Notes under the pieces: model-generated
The model's database searches: none
Seen by the model: the letters and a program-made list of their open reading frames with translations, nothing else
Told to the model about the DNA's origin: nothing
Assembly: GCA_049801375.1 (NCBI GenBank)
Contig: JBARKJ010000107.1
Span: 1-33,073, forward strand
Direction: 5' to 3'
Source: JBARKJ01 sp049801375
Lineage (GTDB): Bacteria > Nitrospirota > JACRHJ01
DNA: 33,073 nt
Program-made: the position numbers and the translations under genes
Part shown: one piece after another, positions 8,627 through 15,882 of the stretch
Layout of the letters: every line of letters starts with the position of its first letter
Position numbering within the stretch: the stretch's first letter is position 1

Positions 8627-9598
8627 ATGGGACCTGCCTTAATAGCTTTAATCGCTTTCGCGGCCTTTCTTTCGACTGGCGCGGTAATTTATTTGTTCGT
8701 CGCCGGACCGCAGGCCGCCGAAAGGTCGGAAATAAAACAACGCCTGCAGACGATAGCGCTGCGCAAGCCTCCGGAAGAGGCCATGCCTACTATTCTGAAG
8801 GACGAGATGATGAGCGCCATACCGGCGTTGCACAAGTTCCTGCGCAGCCTGCCCGTCTCGCAGAAGATGGAGCTTTTGATAGAGCAGGCGGACGTGAAGA
8901 TAAAGGTCGGGCCGCTGGCCCTCCTTACCCTTGCCCTTGGGGCAGTCGGAATTCTTATCGGCGCCCGGATGGGGAAGAGCCTCCTGCCATGTCTGCTGCT
9001 TGCGCCCGCATTGGCCTCGCTGCCGTTTTTGTATCTCTTCAGCCGGCGGCAGGCGCGGTTTAAGAAGTTTCTGGAGCAGCTCCCGGACGCGCTGGACATG
9101 GCCGCGAGGTCGCTTCGCGCCGGGCACTCTTTCACGAGCGCGCTGTACGTGGTATCCCAGGAGATGCAGGAGCCGATAGCCAAGGTATTCCGGCTGGCTT
9201 ACGAGGAGCAGGGATACGGCATTCCCCTTCCCGAGGCGTTAAACCATATGGACAGGAGCGTCAAATCCATCGACCTCAGGTTTTTTATCACCGCAGTCAA
9301 CATACAGCGTGAGACGGGCGGTAACCTGGCGGAGATACTGGAAAAGCTTGGGATGACTATCCGGGAGAGGTTTAAGGTGCTCAGGCAGCTCAGGGTATAT
9401 ACCGCGCAGGGGAGGCTTTCGGGATATATACTTGCCGCCCTTCCCCTGGCCTTGCTGATGGTGCTGAGCGTTTTAAACCCGAAATATATCAGGGTGCTTT
9501 TCATTACGAAGGCCGGGGTTATAATGGTGGCAGTGGCTTTCGCGTTGCAGGTGGTAGGGCTCATTGTGATAAGAAAAATCATAAAAATAAAAATATAG
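8627..9598 (+). CDS. tadB: Tad inner-membrane platform protein TadB
   Basis: A 323-aa polytopic membrane protein. It has a hydrophobic N-terminal segment (residues 1-25), two helices near 92-135, the GspF/T2SSF domain at about 150-280 (LPDALDMAARSLRAGHSF, then RETGGNLAEILEKLG) and two C-terminal helices (about 268-285 and 296-316). With TadC it forms the platform on which the CpaF ATPase acts. The start is preceded by ACGGAGGGCCGT. Only 11 bp separate it from cpaF. Confidence 0.93.
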   Translation: MGPALIALIAFAAFLSTGAVIYLFVAGPQAAERSEIKQRLQTIALRKPPEEAMPTILKDEMMSAIPALHKFLRSLPVSQKMELLIEQADVKIKVGPLALLTLALGAVGILIGARMGKSLLPCLLLAPALASLPFLYLFSRRQARFKKFLEQLPDALDMAARSLRAGHSFTSALYVVSQEMQEPIAKVFRLAYEEQGYGIPLPEALNHMDRSVKSIDLRFFITAVNIQRETGGNLAEILEKLGMTIRERFKVLRQLRVYTAQGRLSGYILAALPLALLMVLSVLNPKYIRVLFITKAGVIMVAVAFALQVVGLIVIRKIIKIKI

Positions 9599-9607
9599 GT
9601 CCCCAAA

Positions 9608-10528
9608 ATGATAATTACCGTGATAACCATAGCAGTATTTATAATCGTGGGCGTCCTCGTGCTCATCTTGCCCTTCTTGATATTCTCAAGACCGGCCCAG
9701 GTAGAGATAAGGCTGCGCGAGATGCAGAAGGAAAAGACGGCGGACGCGCAGAATGTCGCCGGGACGGAGAGGAGCCTCGAGAAGGCCGCGATAATGGCCG
9801 GCTCTAAAGTCCCCATGTCGGAGAAGGTACGCGGCAAATTAAGGATTATGCTGGTCAAGGCGGGGTACAGAAAAAGTTCGTCGGTTTTGGTATTCGCCGG
9901 CATAAAGGTGTTTGCCGGAGCGGCCGCCTTTCTGCTCGTTTATCCCTATGCGCAGGCGCACTTCCACAAATTTTTTGACGCGATCGTCCTGGCATCGCTT
10001 GCGTCCCTCTTGGTGTACATCGCCCCTAACGTCTGGCTTAACGAAAAAATAAAGCGCAGGCAGACGGAGATATTCCACGCCCTGCCGGATGTACTGGACC
10101 TCCTCACGGTATGCGTGGAGGCGGGTCTTGGCCTGGACGCAGCGATAGTCCGGATAACCGAGGAGTTTCAGGGGAACGTGCTGGCACAGGAATTTAAGAC
10201 GGCAAGCGCGGAGGCACGGGCCGGAAAGCCCAGGATGGACTCCCTCCGGGACATGGGAGAACGCACCGGGGTCGACGATATCAAGGCGCTGGTTGCCCTT
10301 TTGGTGCAGGCCGAGAAACTGGGCGCAAGCCTCGCGCGCTCCCTCAGGGTACATTCCGACTCTTTAAGGACCAAGCGCCGCCAGATCGCCGAAGAGGCGG
10401 CGGCGAAGACGACGATAAAAATGGTCTTCCCGCTCGCGTTTTGCATATTCCCGGCACTTATGGTGGTAATTTTAGGTCCGGCCATGATACAGCTCTACGA
10501 CACACTATTCAAGGTTGTAAAAAAATGA
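9608..10528 (+). CDS. tadC: Tad inner-membrane platform protein TadC
   Basis: A 306-aa T2SSF-family protein, the partner of TadB. An N-terminal membrane segment (1-25) and a hydrophobic pair near 98-140 are followed by the T2SSF domain at about 155-280 (LPDVLDLLTVCVEAGLGL, EARAGKPRMDSLRDM, KLGASLARSLRVHSDSLR) and a last helix at about 274-297. It begins 9 bp after tadB. Its stop overlaps the ATG of the DUF192 gene as ATGA, indicating translational coupling. Confidence 0.93.
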   Translation: MIITVITIAVFIIVGVLVLILPFLIFSRPAQVEIRLREMQKEKTADAQNVAGTERSLEKAAIMAGSKVPMSEKVRGKLRIMLVKAGYRKSSSVLVFAGIKVFAGAAAFLLVYPYAQAHFHKFFDAIVLASLASLLVYIAPNVWLNEKIKRRQTEIFHALPDVLDLLTVCVEAGLGLDAAIVRITEEFQGNVLAQEFKTASAEARAGKPRMDSLRDMGERTGVDDIKALVALLVQAEKLGASLARSLRVHSDSLRTKRRQIAEEAAAKTTIKMVFPLAFCIFPALMVVILGPAMIQLYDTLFKVVKK

Positions 10529-10899
10529 AGATCTTCAACGGGACGAAAAGGTCCTGCATAGCCAGCCAGGTCTTTTTTGCCGACAGTTTCTTCGCACGGC
10601 TGAGGGGCCTTCTGGGGAAGAAGAGCCTGGGCGGCGGGCACGCCCTGGTGATATCTCCCTGCATCTCCATTCATACCTTCGGAATGAGGTTTCCGATAGA
10701 CGCCGTTTTTTTTGACAAAGGTAAAATGGCCGTCGGTGTTATCAGAGGGATAAGGCCCGGCAGGCTCTCCAGGATATTCCCAAAAGCGAAAGGGGTCATA
10801 GAAATCGCGGGCGGGACCCTTTCGGAACTGGACGTGGAGCCGGGGGATGAGCTTGTATTCGCGGAACTGCCCCCATGGTCAGACACTCAAAAAGGCTGA
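10525..10899 (+). CDS. DUF192 family protein
   Basis: A 124-aa protein. I chose ATG 10525, which overlaps the tadC stop by 4 bp, over an upstream frame start inside tadC. Residues 17-118 match the DUF192 pattern: RLRGLLGKKSLGGGHALVIS, FGMRFPIDAVFFDKGKMAVGV and a closing EIAGGTLSELDVEPGDEL motif. DUF192 is a small beta-rich domain with no settled biochemical role. No signal peptide is apparent, so it is probably cytoplasmic. Its coupling to tadC suggests a function in or near the pilus apparatus, which is inference. Confidence 0.85.
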   Translation: MKIFNGTKRSCIASQVFFADSFFARLRGLLGKKSLGGGHALVISPCISIHTFGMRFPIDAVFFDKGKMAVGVIRGIRPGRLSRIFPKAKGVIEIAGGTLSELDVEPGDELVFAELPPWSDTQKG

Positions 10900-12725
10900 T
10901 AAAAGAAAATCAAAGGAAAAGACTGCCTTTCTTCCTGGCGGTCTCCCTTGCGTTTCACTCCATAGCCGCCGTGACGGCGCCCGCGATATTTGACCTCTGC
11001 ACCAATGAATCCCAGAACAATCAGAATCTGACTTACGTGGACGTCGTGAGAGAAACAAAACCGGCGGAAACGCTGCGGGATAAATCGCGAAATATCCCCG
11101 CCCAGCACGCGCCAGCCGCCGAAAAGGCGCCCGCGCCCATAAGGGCACTTGCTTCCAGGGTGGTATCCCCGCCAGAAGCGGAATCCCCCGCAACCAATGA
11201 GGTATCCGCACCCACGGCGTCGTCCAAAGAGATATCCGCGCCTGCGGAGAAACCCGCGCCTTCGACTCCGCCCGAGCCGGATATTTCCGCCGCCGCAGCG
11301 CATATGGCCGGCCCTTTAAAATCCTCAGACAAAGATACCCTGATAGCCTCGGTTGGAAAAAATATTTCCGCTCCCGGTGTCCCTGACGAAACCCGGCTTT
11401 CCGACGACGGGTCGCCAGGAGAAGGCCTGCCGCCCGCCGGAGAAAAAGGGACGGGGGAGGCAGGATGGGCTGGGGCGGCTGGGGCGGCAGAGGGTGCAGA
11501 GGACATCGTGGGGGTGGGAGATATAAAATCATATGCCGACGGCGCCCCTGTCACTACGTCATCCGGGGAGGGAGCGGGCTTAAAACACGCCGAGGGATTT
11601 TCATCCGTCACCGGCATGGGGCCTGCGTTTTCTCCAGCCGAGATCAACGCTGCCGGAGGGACAGGAGCTTCTGGAACAGGCGCCGGAAAAAGCGAGGGAG
11701 CAGGCAGTATCCCTGCGGCGCACAAAGAGAAAGCAGCCGCGGCCGGGCAGGGTCCGGGGGCCGGGCAGTATAATGCGGCCTTAACAGCCGGAAGTACCGC
11801 CGGAAACGGCGCCGGCGGAGATAATATCGGAACGGGCGGCAAAAAAATGGCATCCGCCGGGACATTATACGCTTCTTTTGCCGGGGTCCCAGGAGGGGGC
11901 TCAGGTGCCGGCGAGAAACAGGGCGCCGGGGTGGAAGCGATAAAAACGGAGACTTCCCAGGCTGCCGGGTTCGGACATGCGGCGCTTGAGGCTGTCCCGG
12001 AGACCGGCATAGAGATAAAAAGCCCCTCGGACGGCTCCGTAATAGACTGCATGGAATCGGCGGACATCACGGTGGCCGGGGAAGTCAAGGGGAAGGTGGA
12101 CAAGGTAAAAGTATATGTCAACGGAGTCTACTATGAGGCCAGGGCGGCAAACGGCTCTTTTAAAATTAGAATCCCGGCCCGGGCGGAAAAGAATTTCATA
12201 CACGCGGAAGGATATGACATTTACGGGGACCGGTGTGTTAGCAAAAACGTGACCTGCAGGATAAAAAACTTAAGTCCCGTGGACGTAGCGGTTTACTTGA
12301 ACTGCGGGAGCGGCGCTAAATTAAAGCTGAAATACGCCTGGGGGCCGTACCCCTTGAAAGGCAAAGAGGGGAAAGAGCGGGACAATGAGTTTAAAATGTC
12401 CGGCGGCGATAATCAAAAGATTCTGACGGTCGCCCGCGGGGCGCGGGGAATTTATACCATCGGCATAGAGAACGCGTCCTCTAGCCAGGAACAGGCGGAG
12501 GTGCGTGTATGCCTTTTCCCAAGGGACCCCGACAGGAAAAGAGTGCGCAAGTGGGCGATGGTAAGGCTGCGCGGCGGTACGGCGGCTGATAAGCTTGTAC
12601 GCATCCTTTTGCCGGAGGGCGTATTCTGGGATGAAGACGGCTGGTTTTCCGGGGTGCTCGAATCGACGCGCGACACGGTAAAATACAAACAGCCGGAAGG
12701 CATAGCATGGAAAGAGGAAAAGTAA
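10875..12725 (+). CDS. TonB-like anchored, Gly/Ala/Pro-rich protein with Ig-like domain
   Basis: A 616-aa protein with no family I can name. A basic N-terminus and one membrane helix (about 17-39, FFLAVSLAFHSIAAVTAPAI) followed by YVDVVRET resembles the TonB N-terminal anchor. Then come an Ala/Pro/Glu-rich segment (about 55-165), a Gly/Ala-rich segment (about 180-365) and a bacterial Ig-like beta domain (about 377-463, IKSPSDGSVIDC, VKVYVNGVYYEA). The final domain (about 468-616) is unrecognised. No TonB C-terminal domain is present. The gene overlaps DUF192 by 25 bp, so it is probably in the Tad operon. A periplasm-spanning link or a pilus accessory protein would fit, but neither is proven. 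Confidence 0.75.
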   Translation: MVRHSKRLIKENQRKRLPFFLAVSLAFHSIAAVTAPAIFDLCTNESQNNQNLTYVDVVRETKPAETLRDKSRNIPAQHAPAAEKAPAPIRALASRVVSPPEAESPATNEVSAPTASSKEISAPAEKPAPSTPPEPDISAAAAHMAGPLKSSDKDTLIASVGKNISAPGVPDETRLSDDGSPGEGLPPAGEKGTGEAGWAGAAGAAEGAEDIVGVGDIKSYADGAPVTTSSGEGAGLKHAEGFSSVTGMGPAFSPAEINAAGGTGASGTGAGKSEGAGSIPAAHKEKAAAAGQGPGAGQYNAALTAGSTAGNGAGGDNIGTGGKKMASAGTLYASFAGVPGGGSGAGEKQGAGVEAIKTETSQAAGFGHAALEAVPETGIEIKSPSDGSVIDCMESADITVAGEVKGKVDKVKVYVNGVYYEARAANGSFKIRIPARAEKNFIHAEGYDIYGDRCVSKNVTCRIKNLSPVDVAVYLNCGSGAKLKLKYAWGPYPLKGKEGKERDNEFKMSGGDNQKILTVARGARGIYTIGIENASSSQEQAEVRVCLFPRDPDRKRVRKWAMVRLRGGTAADKLVRILLPEGVFWDEDGWFSGVLESTRDTVKYKQPEGIAWKEEK

Positions 12726-12732
12726 GGCGTGA

Positions 12733-13863
12733 TTAAAGCTTGCAGGGGTGGAGCAGGGAATCCTTCGTTATCGTATATCTGTCCCCCCTCCATTCTATGG
12801 AGTTCGAGAATATCGGCACGAACCAGACGACTCCGATAATTATGTCTTTCAAAGGGGACAGGAGATAAAGGAGCGGGTGCATCTCGGATTTCAACATTCT
12901 GCCCGTGAGATAATCGCCGCAGGATTTTAAAAGCCATGCAGAGAGCGGCAGGAGCACGGTAAACCTTGACGGGCCGCGAAAGAGGAGGGGTATAAAGGAA
13001 AGAAAAACGAAATTCCCGAGAAGCTCCCCAAGATAAGAAACTCCTCCGATTCTATACCTTAACTTCCCCCACCTAGCATGCCTGGACACGAACTGGCCGG
13101 TCTGCCAATATACGTTGGCTGTATTTATGACATGGTTTGAAAGGGCCACTTTAAATCCGGCCTCCTTCATCTTCCTGCCGATTATATAATCTTCCGCGAG
13201 GTGGTCCTTGACTGCTCCGAAGCCGCCGATCGCCTCGAAATGACTTTTACGGATGAGCATCGATTTTCCGACCACGCAGGGCATCTTCAGGATTTTGTCC
13301 AGGAAGCATACTCCGTACAGGATGAAGGTGTTCAGGTGCAGGTTTTCGAATACGGAGCCTACGGTGCGCGCGCCTGTTCCCCTGATTAAGTTGCTAACCA
13401 GGCCCACTTCGCCGTCTTCCATGTGCCGTACGGTATCTCTTAAATAGTCTTTATCCGCAAGAACGTTGCTGTCGCTTATGAGGAAGAAGTCATATTTGGA
13501 CGCCCTGTACGCCGAGGTCAGGTTGTTGACCTTAGGGTTCAGCCCTTCCTCGCACCACTGGGCGATTATCGTTATGTCTTTGTCTTTACATTTTTCTTTT
13601 ATTTTAACGGCCACCTTATAAGCGGGATCGTTGATTTCCCTCAGGGCCAGAATAATTTCGTATGTGGGATAGTCCTGGTTGCAGAAGCTCTCAAGGTTCT
13701 CGAACAGGTTGTCGTCCAGGCCCTTCAAGGGCTTGAGGACGCTTATCGGCGGGAGGAACCCGCTTTTCTTCCCGGGTGTCTTGATGACTGATCGTACCGT
13801 CAGGATTTGAGTCAGATAGACGAGGAACCCGAGGCTGGTCAGGAAATAAAATACGGCTACCAT
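12733..13863 (-). CDS. GT21/HpnI-like membrane glycosyltransferase
   Basis: A 376-aa GT-A glycosyltransferase of the ceramide glucosyltransferase (GT21) type, also close to the hopanoid-associated HpnI group. An N-terminal membrane helix (about 4-24) is followed by VLKPLKG and Asp50, DSN at 131-133 (metal-binding region), ED at 224-225 and RHARW at 261-265, giving the D,D,D,(Q/R)XXRW pattern. Hydrophobic segments occupy about 280-355. I chose ATG 13863, which has GGAGGTG upstream and overlaps the PHP gene by 7 bp, rather than a longer frame from 13932. The acceptor is probably a lipid. No hpn genes are nearby to support a hopanoid role. The gene is convergent with the Tad operon, 7 bp away. 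Confidence 0.85.
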   Translation of the reverse strand: MVAVFYFLTSLGFLVYLTQILTVRSVIKTPGKKSGFLPPISVLKPLKGLDDNLFENLESFCNQDYPTYEIILALREINDPAYKVAVKIKEKCKDKDITIIAQWCEEGLNPKVNNLTSAYRASKYDFFLISDSNVLADKDYLRDTVRHMEDGEVGLVSNLIRGTGARTVGSVFENLHLNTFILYGVCFLDKILKMPCVVGKSMLIRKSHFEAIGGFGAVKDHLAEDYIIGRKMKEAGFKVALSNHVINTANVYWQTGQFVSRHARWGKLRYRIGGVSYLGELLGNFVFLSFIPLLFRGPSRFTVLLPLSAWLLKSCGDYLTGRMLKSEMHPLLYLLSPLKDIIIGVVWFVPIFSNSIEWRGDRYTITKDSLLHPCKL

Positions 13864-14564
13864 TCTTTTTTGCACCTCCGAAATAGCGTGATCGATACAC
13901 CGTCGTTCAGTTTTATGCACTTCTTGATGCATTCGAGGTTTTTTTCGCAGTTAAGGAGGGTCTTCCATGAATATATGTGGCGGGGCTTATGGAAGTCGCT
14001 GTTGGCGATGTACGGGTATTTCTTCAGGCTTATCACGTTGAAGACGTCGTCCCTGTTGGCTATCTCCCAGGCGTCTATGTACTTGGCATATTTTTCCCTG
14101 TTGTTCCATAGGAACAGGGTGTCGACGAAGGTGGCTTCCGACGTATGGTGGGGATGGCAGGCGATGGTGAGGGCGTCCTGGCGCTTTGCTTCCAGGAATA
14201 TCTTCTCAAAATCCCAGCAGGCCTTTATAAATTCCTTTATGTCGAGCACGAGCAGGTGCGCCGCCTTGTTCGAGGAGAATGAATTCTTGGTTATCTCTAT
14301 ACCGGGTATCACGAGCATCCGGTATCTCTCCCAGGCCCTCGCCGCCTCTTCCTTGACGTGGCAGAAATATCTTTCGAAATTATTCTGGGTGATGCTGAAC
14401 TTGAAGCGGTGGGCAAGCTTGCCGAACAGGGTGTCGCCGTTTACCGCGTGGTCGGTAATGGCTATCACATCGAAGCCGGCCTGGCCGTAGAGGTCCACTA
14501 CCCTTCTTAAGCCCACGGAGCCGTCCGAGTAATCGGTATGGATATGGAAGTCACATAACAACAT
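13857..14564 (-). CDS. PHP-domain metal-dependent phosphoesterase
   Basis: A 235-aa PHP-family protein. Metal-ligand motifs are in order: FHIHTDYSDG (His7, His9, Asp14), ITDH (Asp38, His39), a GIEIT glutamate, CHPHH and a C-terminal NSDFH. The start at ATG 14564 shares one base with the stop of the preceding Cys-rich gene (TAATG), so translation is probably coupled. A longer in-frame extension to 14699 covers that gene and has no support. The stop overlaps the glycosyltransferase start by 7 bp. PHP proteins hydrolyse phosphoesters of sugars, nucleotides or histidinol, and the substrate here is unknown. Pairing with a lipid glycosyltransferase suggests a role in envelope glycoconjugates, by inference. 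Confidence 0.85.
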   Translation of the reverse strand: MLLCDFHIHTDYSDGSVGLRRVVDLYGQAGFDVIAITDHAVNGDTLFGKLAHRFKFSITQNNFERYFCHVKEEAARAWERYRMLVIPGIEITKNSFSSNKAAHLLVLDIKEFIKACWDFEKIFLEAKRQDALTIACHPHHTSEATFVDTLFLWNNREKYAKYIDAWEIANRDDVFNVISLKKYPYIANSDFHKPRHIYSWKTLLNCEKNLECIKKCIKLNDGVSITLFRRCKKEW

Positions 14565-14737
14565 TATGCGCTGTAGGAGAAGGCTTCTGCCATCTTCGCC
14601 AGGTTCCCCTTTATGGGGCAGGCCCAGTAGTGATGTGTCTTGCAGAACTGTTCGGCATGCCTTCCGCTCGGGATGATCGATATTTCGGAGGATACGCACA
14701 TATCAGCCTCAAATTTTTTAAAATACGGGCAATGCAT
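14564..14737 (-). CDS. Cys-rich mini-protein B
   Basis: A 57-aa reading frame, MHCPYFKKFEADMCV and on, with four cysteines at 3, 14, 32 and 40 (C-X10-C-X17-C-X7-C). The arrangement matches the gene immediately upstream, including MxCP at the start, a third Cys in an FCKT/YCRT context and a final ACP/ICP. AAAGGAG at 14748-14754 (read on this strand) supports the start. It overlaps its paralogue by 20 bp and the PHP gene by one base. Four cysteines in a small cytoplasmic protein suggest a Zn or Fe-S site. I recognise no family. Confidence 0.75.
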   Translation of the reverse strand: MHCPYFKKFEADMCVSSEISIIPSGRHAEQFCKTHHYWACPIKGNLAKMAEAFSYSA

Positions 14738-14903
14738 TTTTGGTCTCCTTTATGTTTGCACTATGGTGATAGCCCCGGAAGAAGGGGCAGATCTTATGTA
14801 GGCGGGTCCTGCAGTATTCCCTCAACTCGAACTTGCTGGGGGAGTAGTTGGGGTTCTGCGAGCAGAGGTCCGTTTTCTCTTTAACCAGCTTCGGGCACCT
14901 CAT
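14718..14903 (-). CDS. Cys-rich mini-protein A
   Basis: A 61-aa protein beginning MRCPKLVKEKTDLCS, with cysteines at 3, 14, 31 and 39 (C-X10-C-X16-C-X7-C). It is paralogous to the next gene over its first 43 residues (FELREYCRTRLHKICPF against RHAEQFCKTHHYWACPI), after which the tails diverge. The start at 14903 is chosen for AAAGGAGGG directly upstream, and an in-frame ATG at 14936 lacks a site. It is the first gene of the minus-strand cluster and is preceded by a leader with a terminator-like hairpin. A metal site is likely, but the function is unknown. Confidence 0.75.
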   Translation of the reverse strand: MRCPKLVKEKTDLCSQNPNYSPSKFELREYCRTRLHKICPFFRGYHHSANIKETKNALPVF

Positions 14904-14978
14904 GATAAACCCTCCTTTCTTCCTACAGTAAACCATAAAGATATTTCAACGTAATGAAGGTTCCGTTAAGGTTTTATT

Positions 14979-15020
14979 AAAAAAAAGGCCCGCTTTGGCG
15001 GGAGGGTGCCATTGCGGGCC
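14979..15020 (-). terminator. Terminator-like hairpin in the leader of the Cys-protein operon
   Basis: Read on the minus strand, GGCCCGC (15020-15014) pairs with GCGGGCC (14993-14987), directly followed by eight T residues (14986-14979). A shorter alternative stem, CCCGC with GCGGG (15002-14989), uses the same 3' segment, so the two folds exclude each other. No minus-strand gene lies upstream (phoB runs the other way), so this is not an ordinary operon-end terminator. It looks like an attenuator or riboswitch expression platform about 75 bp before the first gene. Confidence 0.55.
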
Positions 15021-15149
15021 AGTATGTCTTCCCTTCTCGCGGCAGGATTAAGGAAGCTGCGGAATTAAAGCAGACTCTTGTTTCAGTTTGATTAAGGGAA
15101 TATTAAGTTCTTGTGAAAGTATCTTTTTTATTGGACGTAAAAAAAGAAA

Positions 15150-15155
15150 TATAAT
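15150..15155 (+). promoter_or_regulatory. -10 element of the likely phoB promoter
   Basis: A perfect TATAAT 34 bp before the phoB start. No good -35 lies 16-18 bp upstream, which would fit an activator-dependent promoter. About 30 bp further up, ATTAAGG, ATTAAGT and GTGAAAG (15091-15119) repeat at 11-bp spacing. This is a weak hint of autoregulation by PhoB, since the motif differs from the CTGTAAC repeats before the porin. Confidence 0.4.
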
Positions 15156-15189
15156 AGAGTGAAGCATGCAAAATCATTAAGGAGACGCC

Positions 15190-15882
15190 ATGCCCGAGAA
15201 AATCCTCGTGGTCGACGACGAGAAAGACCTGCTGGAGCTGGTCGAGTATAACCTTGGGAAAGAAGGGTACAAGGTACTCACCGCGGAGAATGGTATAGAC
15301 GCCCTCAAGGCGGCGAAGAAAGAGTCCCCGTCCCTCGTCGTGCTCGACATAATGCTTCCTGGCATGCAGGGCCTTGAGGTCCTGCGGGAGCTCAAAAAAA
15401 GGCCGGAGAGCCAGAATATCCCGGTAATCCTGCTCACGGCGAAGGGCGAAGAGCTTGACAAGGTTCTCGGACTCGAGCTGGGGGCGGACGACTACGTCAC
15501 GAAGCCGTTCTCTCCGCGCGAGTTGGTGGCGAGGGTGAAGGCGGTGCTGAGGCGGCTGTCCGCGAAGGGCACGGCAACAGGGCCGGTCATAAGCGTCGGC
15601 GGCCTGAAAATCGACCTCGACAAGAACAAGGTCTATTTGAACGACAAGCAGCTGGTGCTCTCGCCCACGGAGTTCAAGCTCCTTAAATATTTCGCCCAGA
15701 ACAGGGGCCGGGCCATCCCCCGCGAGAAGCTCCTGGACAACGTATGGAAGGACGACCAGTTCGTGGAGCCCCGGACGGTGGACGTCCATATCCGGCGGCT
15801 CCGGGCGAAGATAGAGGACGACCCGGAGAACCCGAAAGTCATAAAGACCGCGCGTGGCATCGGGTACGAAATGGCTGAATGA
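15190..15882 (+). CDS. phoB: Phosphate-regulon response regulator PhoB
   Basis: A 230-aa OmpR/PhoB-family regulator. The receiver domain (about 4-118) has the acidic pair Asp9/Asp10, phospho-acceptor Asp53 (VVLDIMLPGMQG), LLTAKG and the KPF lysine switch. The winged-helix DNA-binding domain covers about 133-228 (LSPTEFKLLKYF, then RTVDVHIRRLRAKI). AAGGAG at 15179-15184 supports the start. Assignment to PhoB rather than another OmpR-type regulator rests on the phoR overlap and the downstream pst-phoU genes. Once phosphorylated it should bind PHO boxes such as those at 17365-17382 and 17456-17484. Confidence 0.92.
   Translation: MPEKILVVDDEKDLLELVEYNLGKEGYKVLTAENGIDALKAAKKESPSLVVLDIMLPGMQGLEVLRELKKRPESQNIPVILLTAKGEELDKVLGLELGADDYVTKPFSPRELVARVKAVLRRLSAKGTATGPVISVGGLKIDLDKNKVYLNDKQLVLSPTEFKLLKYFAQNRGRAIPREKLLDNVWKDDQFVEPRTVDVHIRRLRAKIEDDPENPKVIKTARGIGYEMAE

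Noticed and set aside
11033..12121. A 362-aa minus-strand frame opposite the TonB-like gene
   Set aside because: It is Pro/Ala-rich only because it mirrors the GC-rich Gly/Ala codons of the real gene, with no start signal and no recognisable domain.
14565..14699. N-terminal extension of the PHP protein
   Set aside because: The region is fully used by the Cys-rich gene in another frame, and the PHP motif begins right at ATG 14564.
14987..15030. T-box riboswitch on the plus strand (AGGGTGCC...GCGGG)
   Set aside because: The resemblance to the T-box core is partial, no Stem I or specifier is visible, and the downstream gene is phoB rather than an aminoacyl-tRNA or amino-acid gene.
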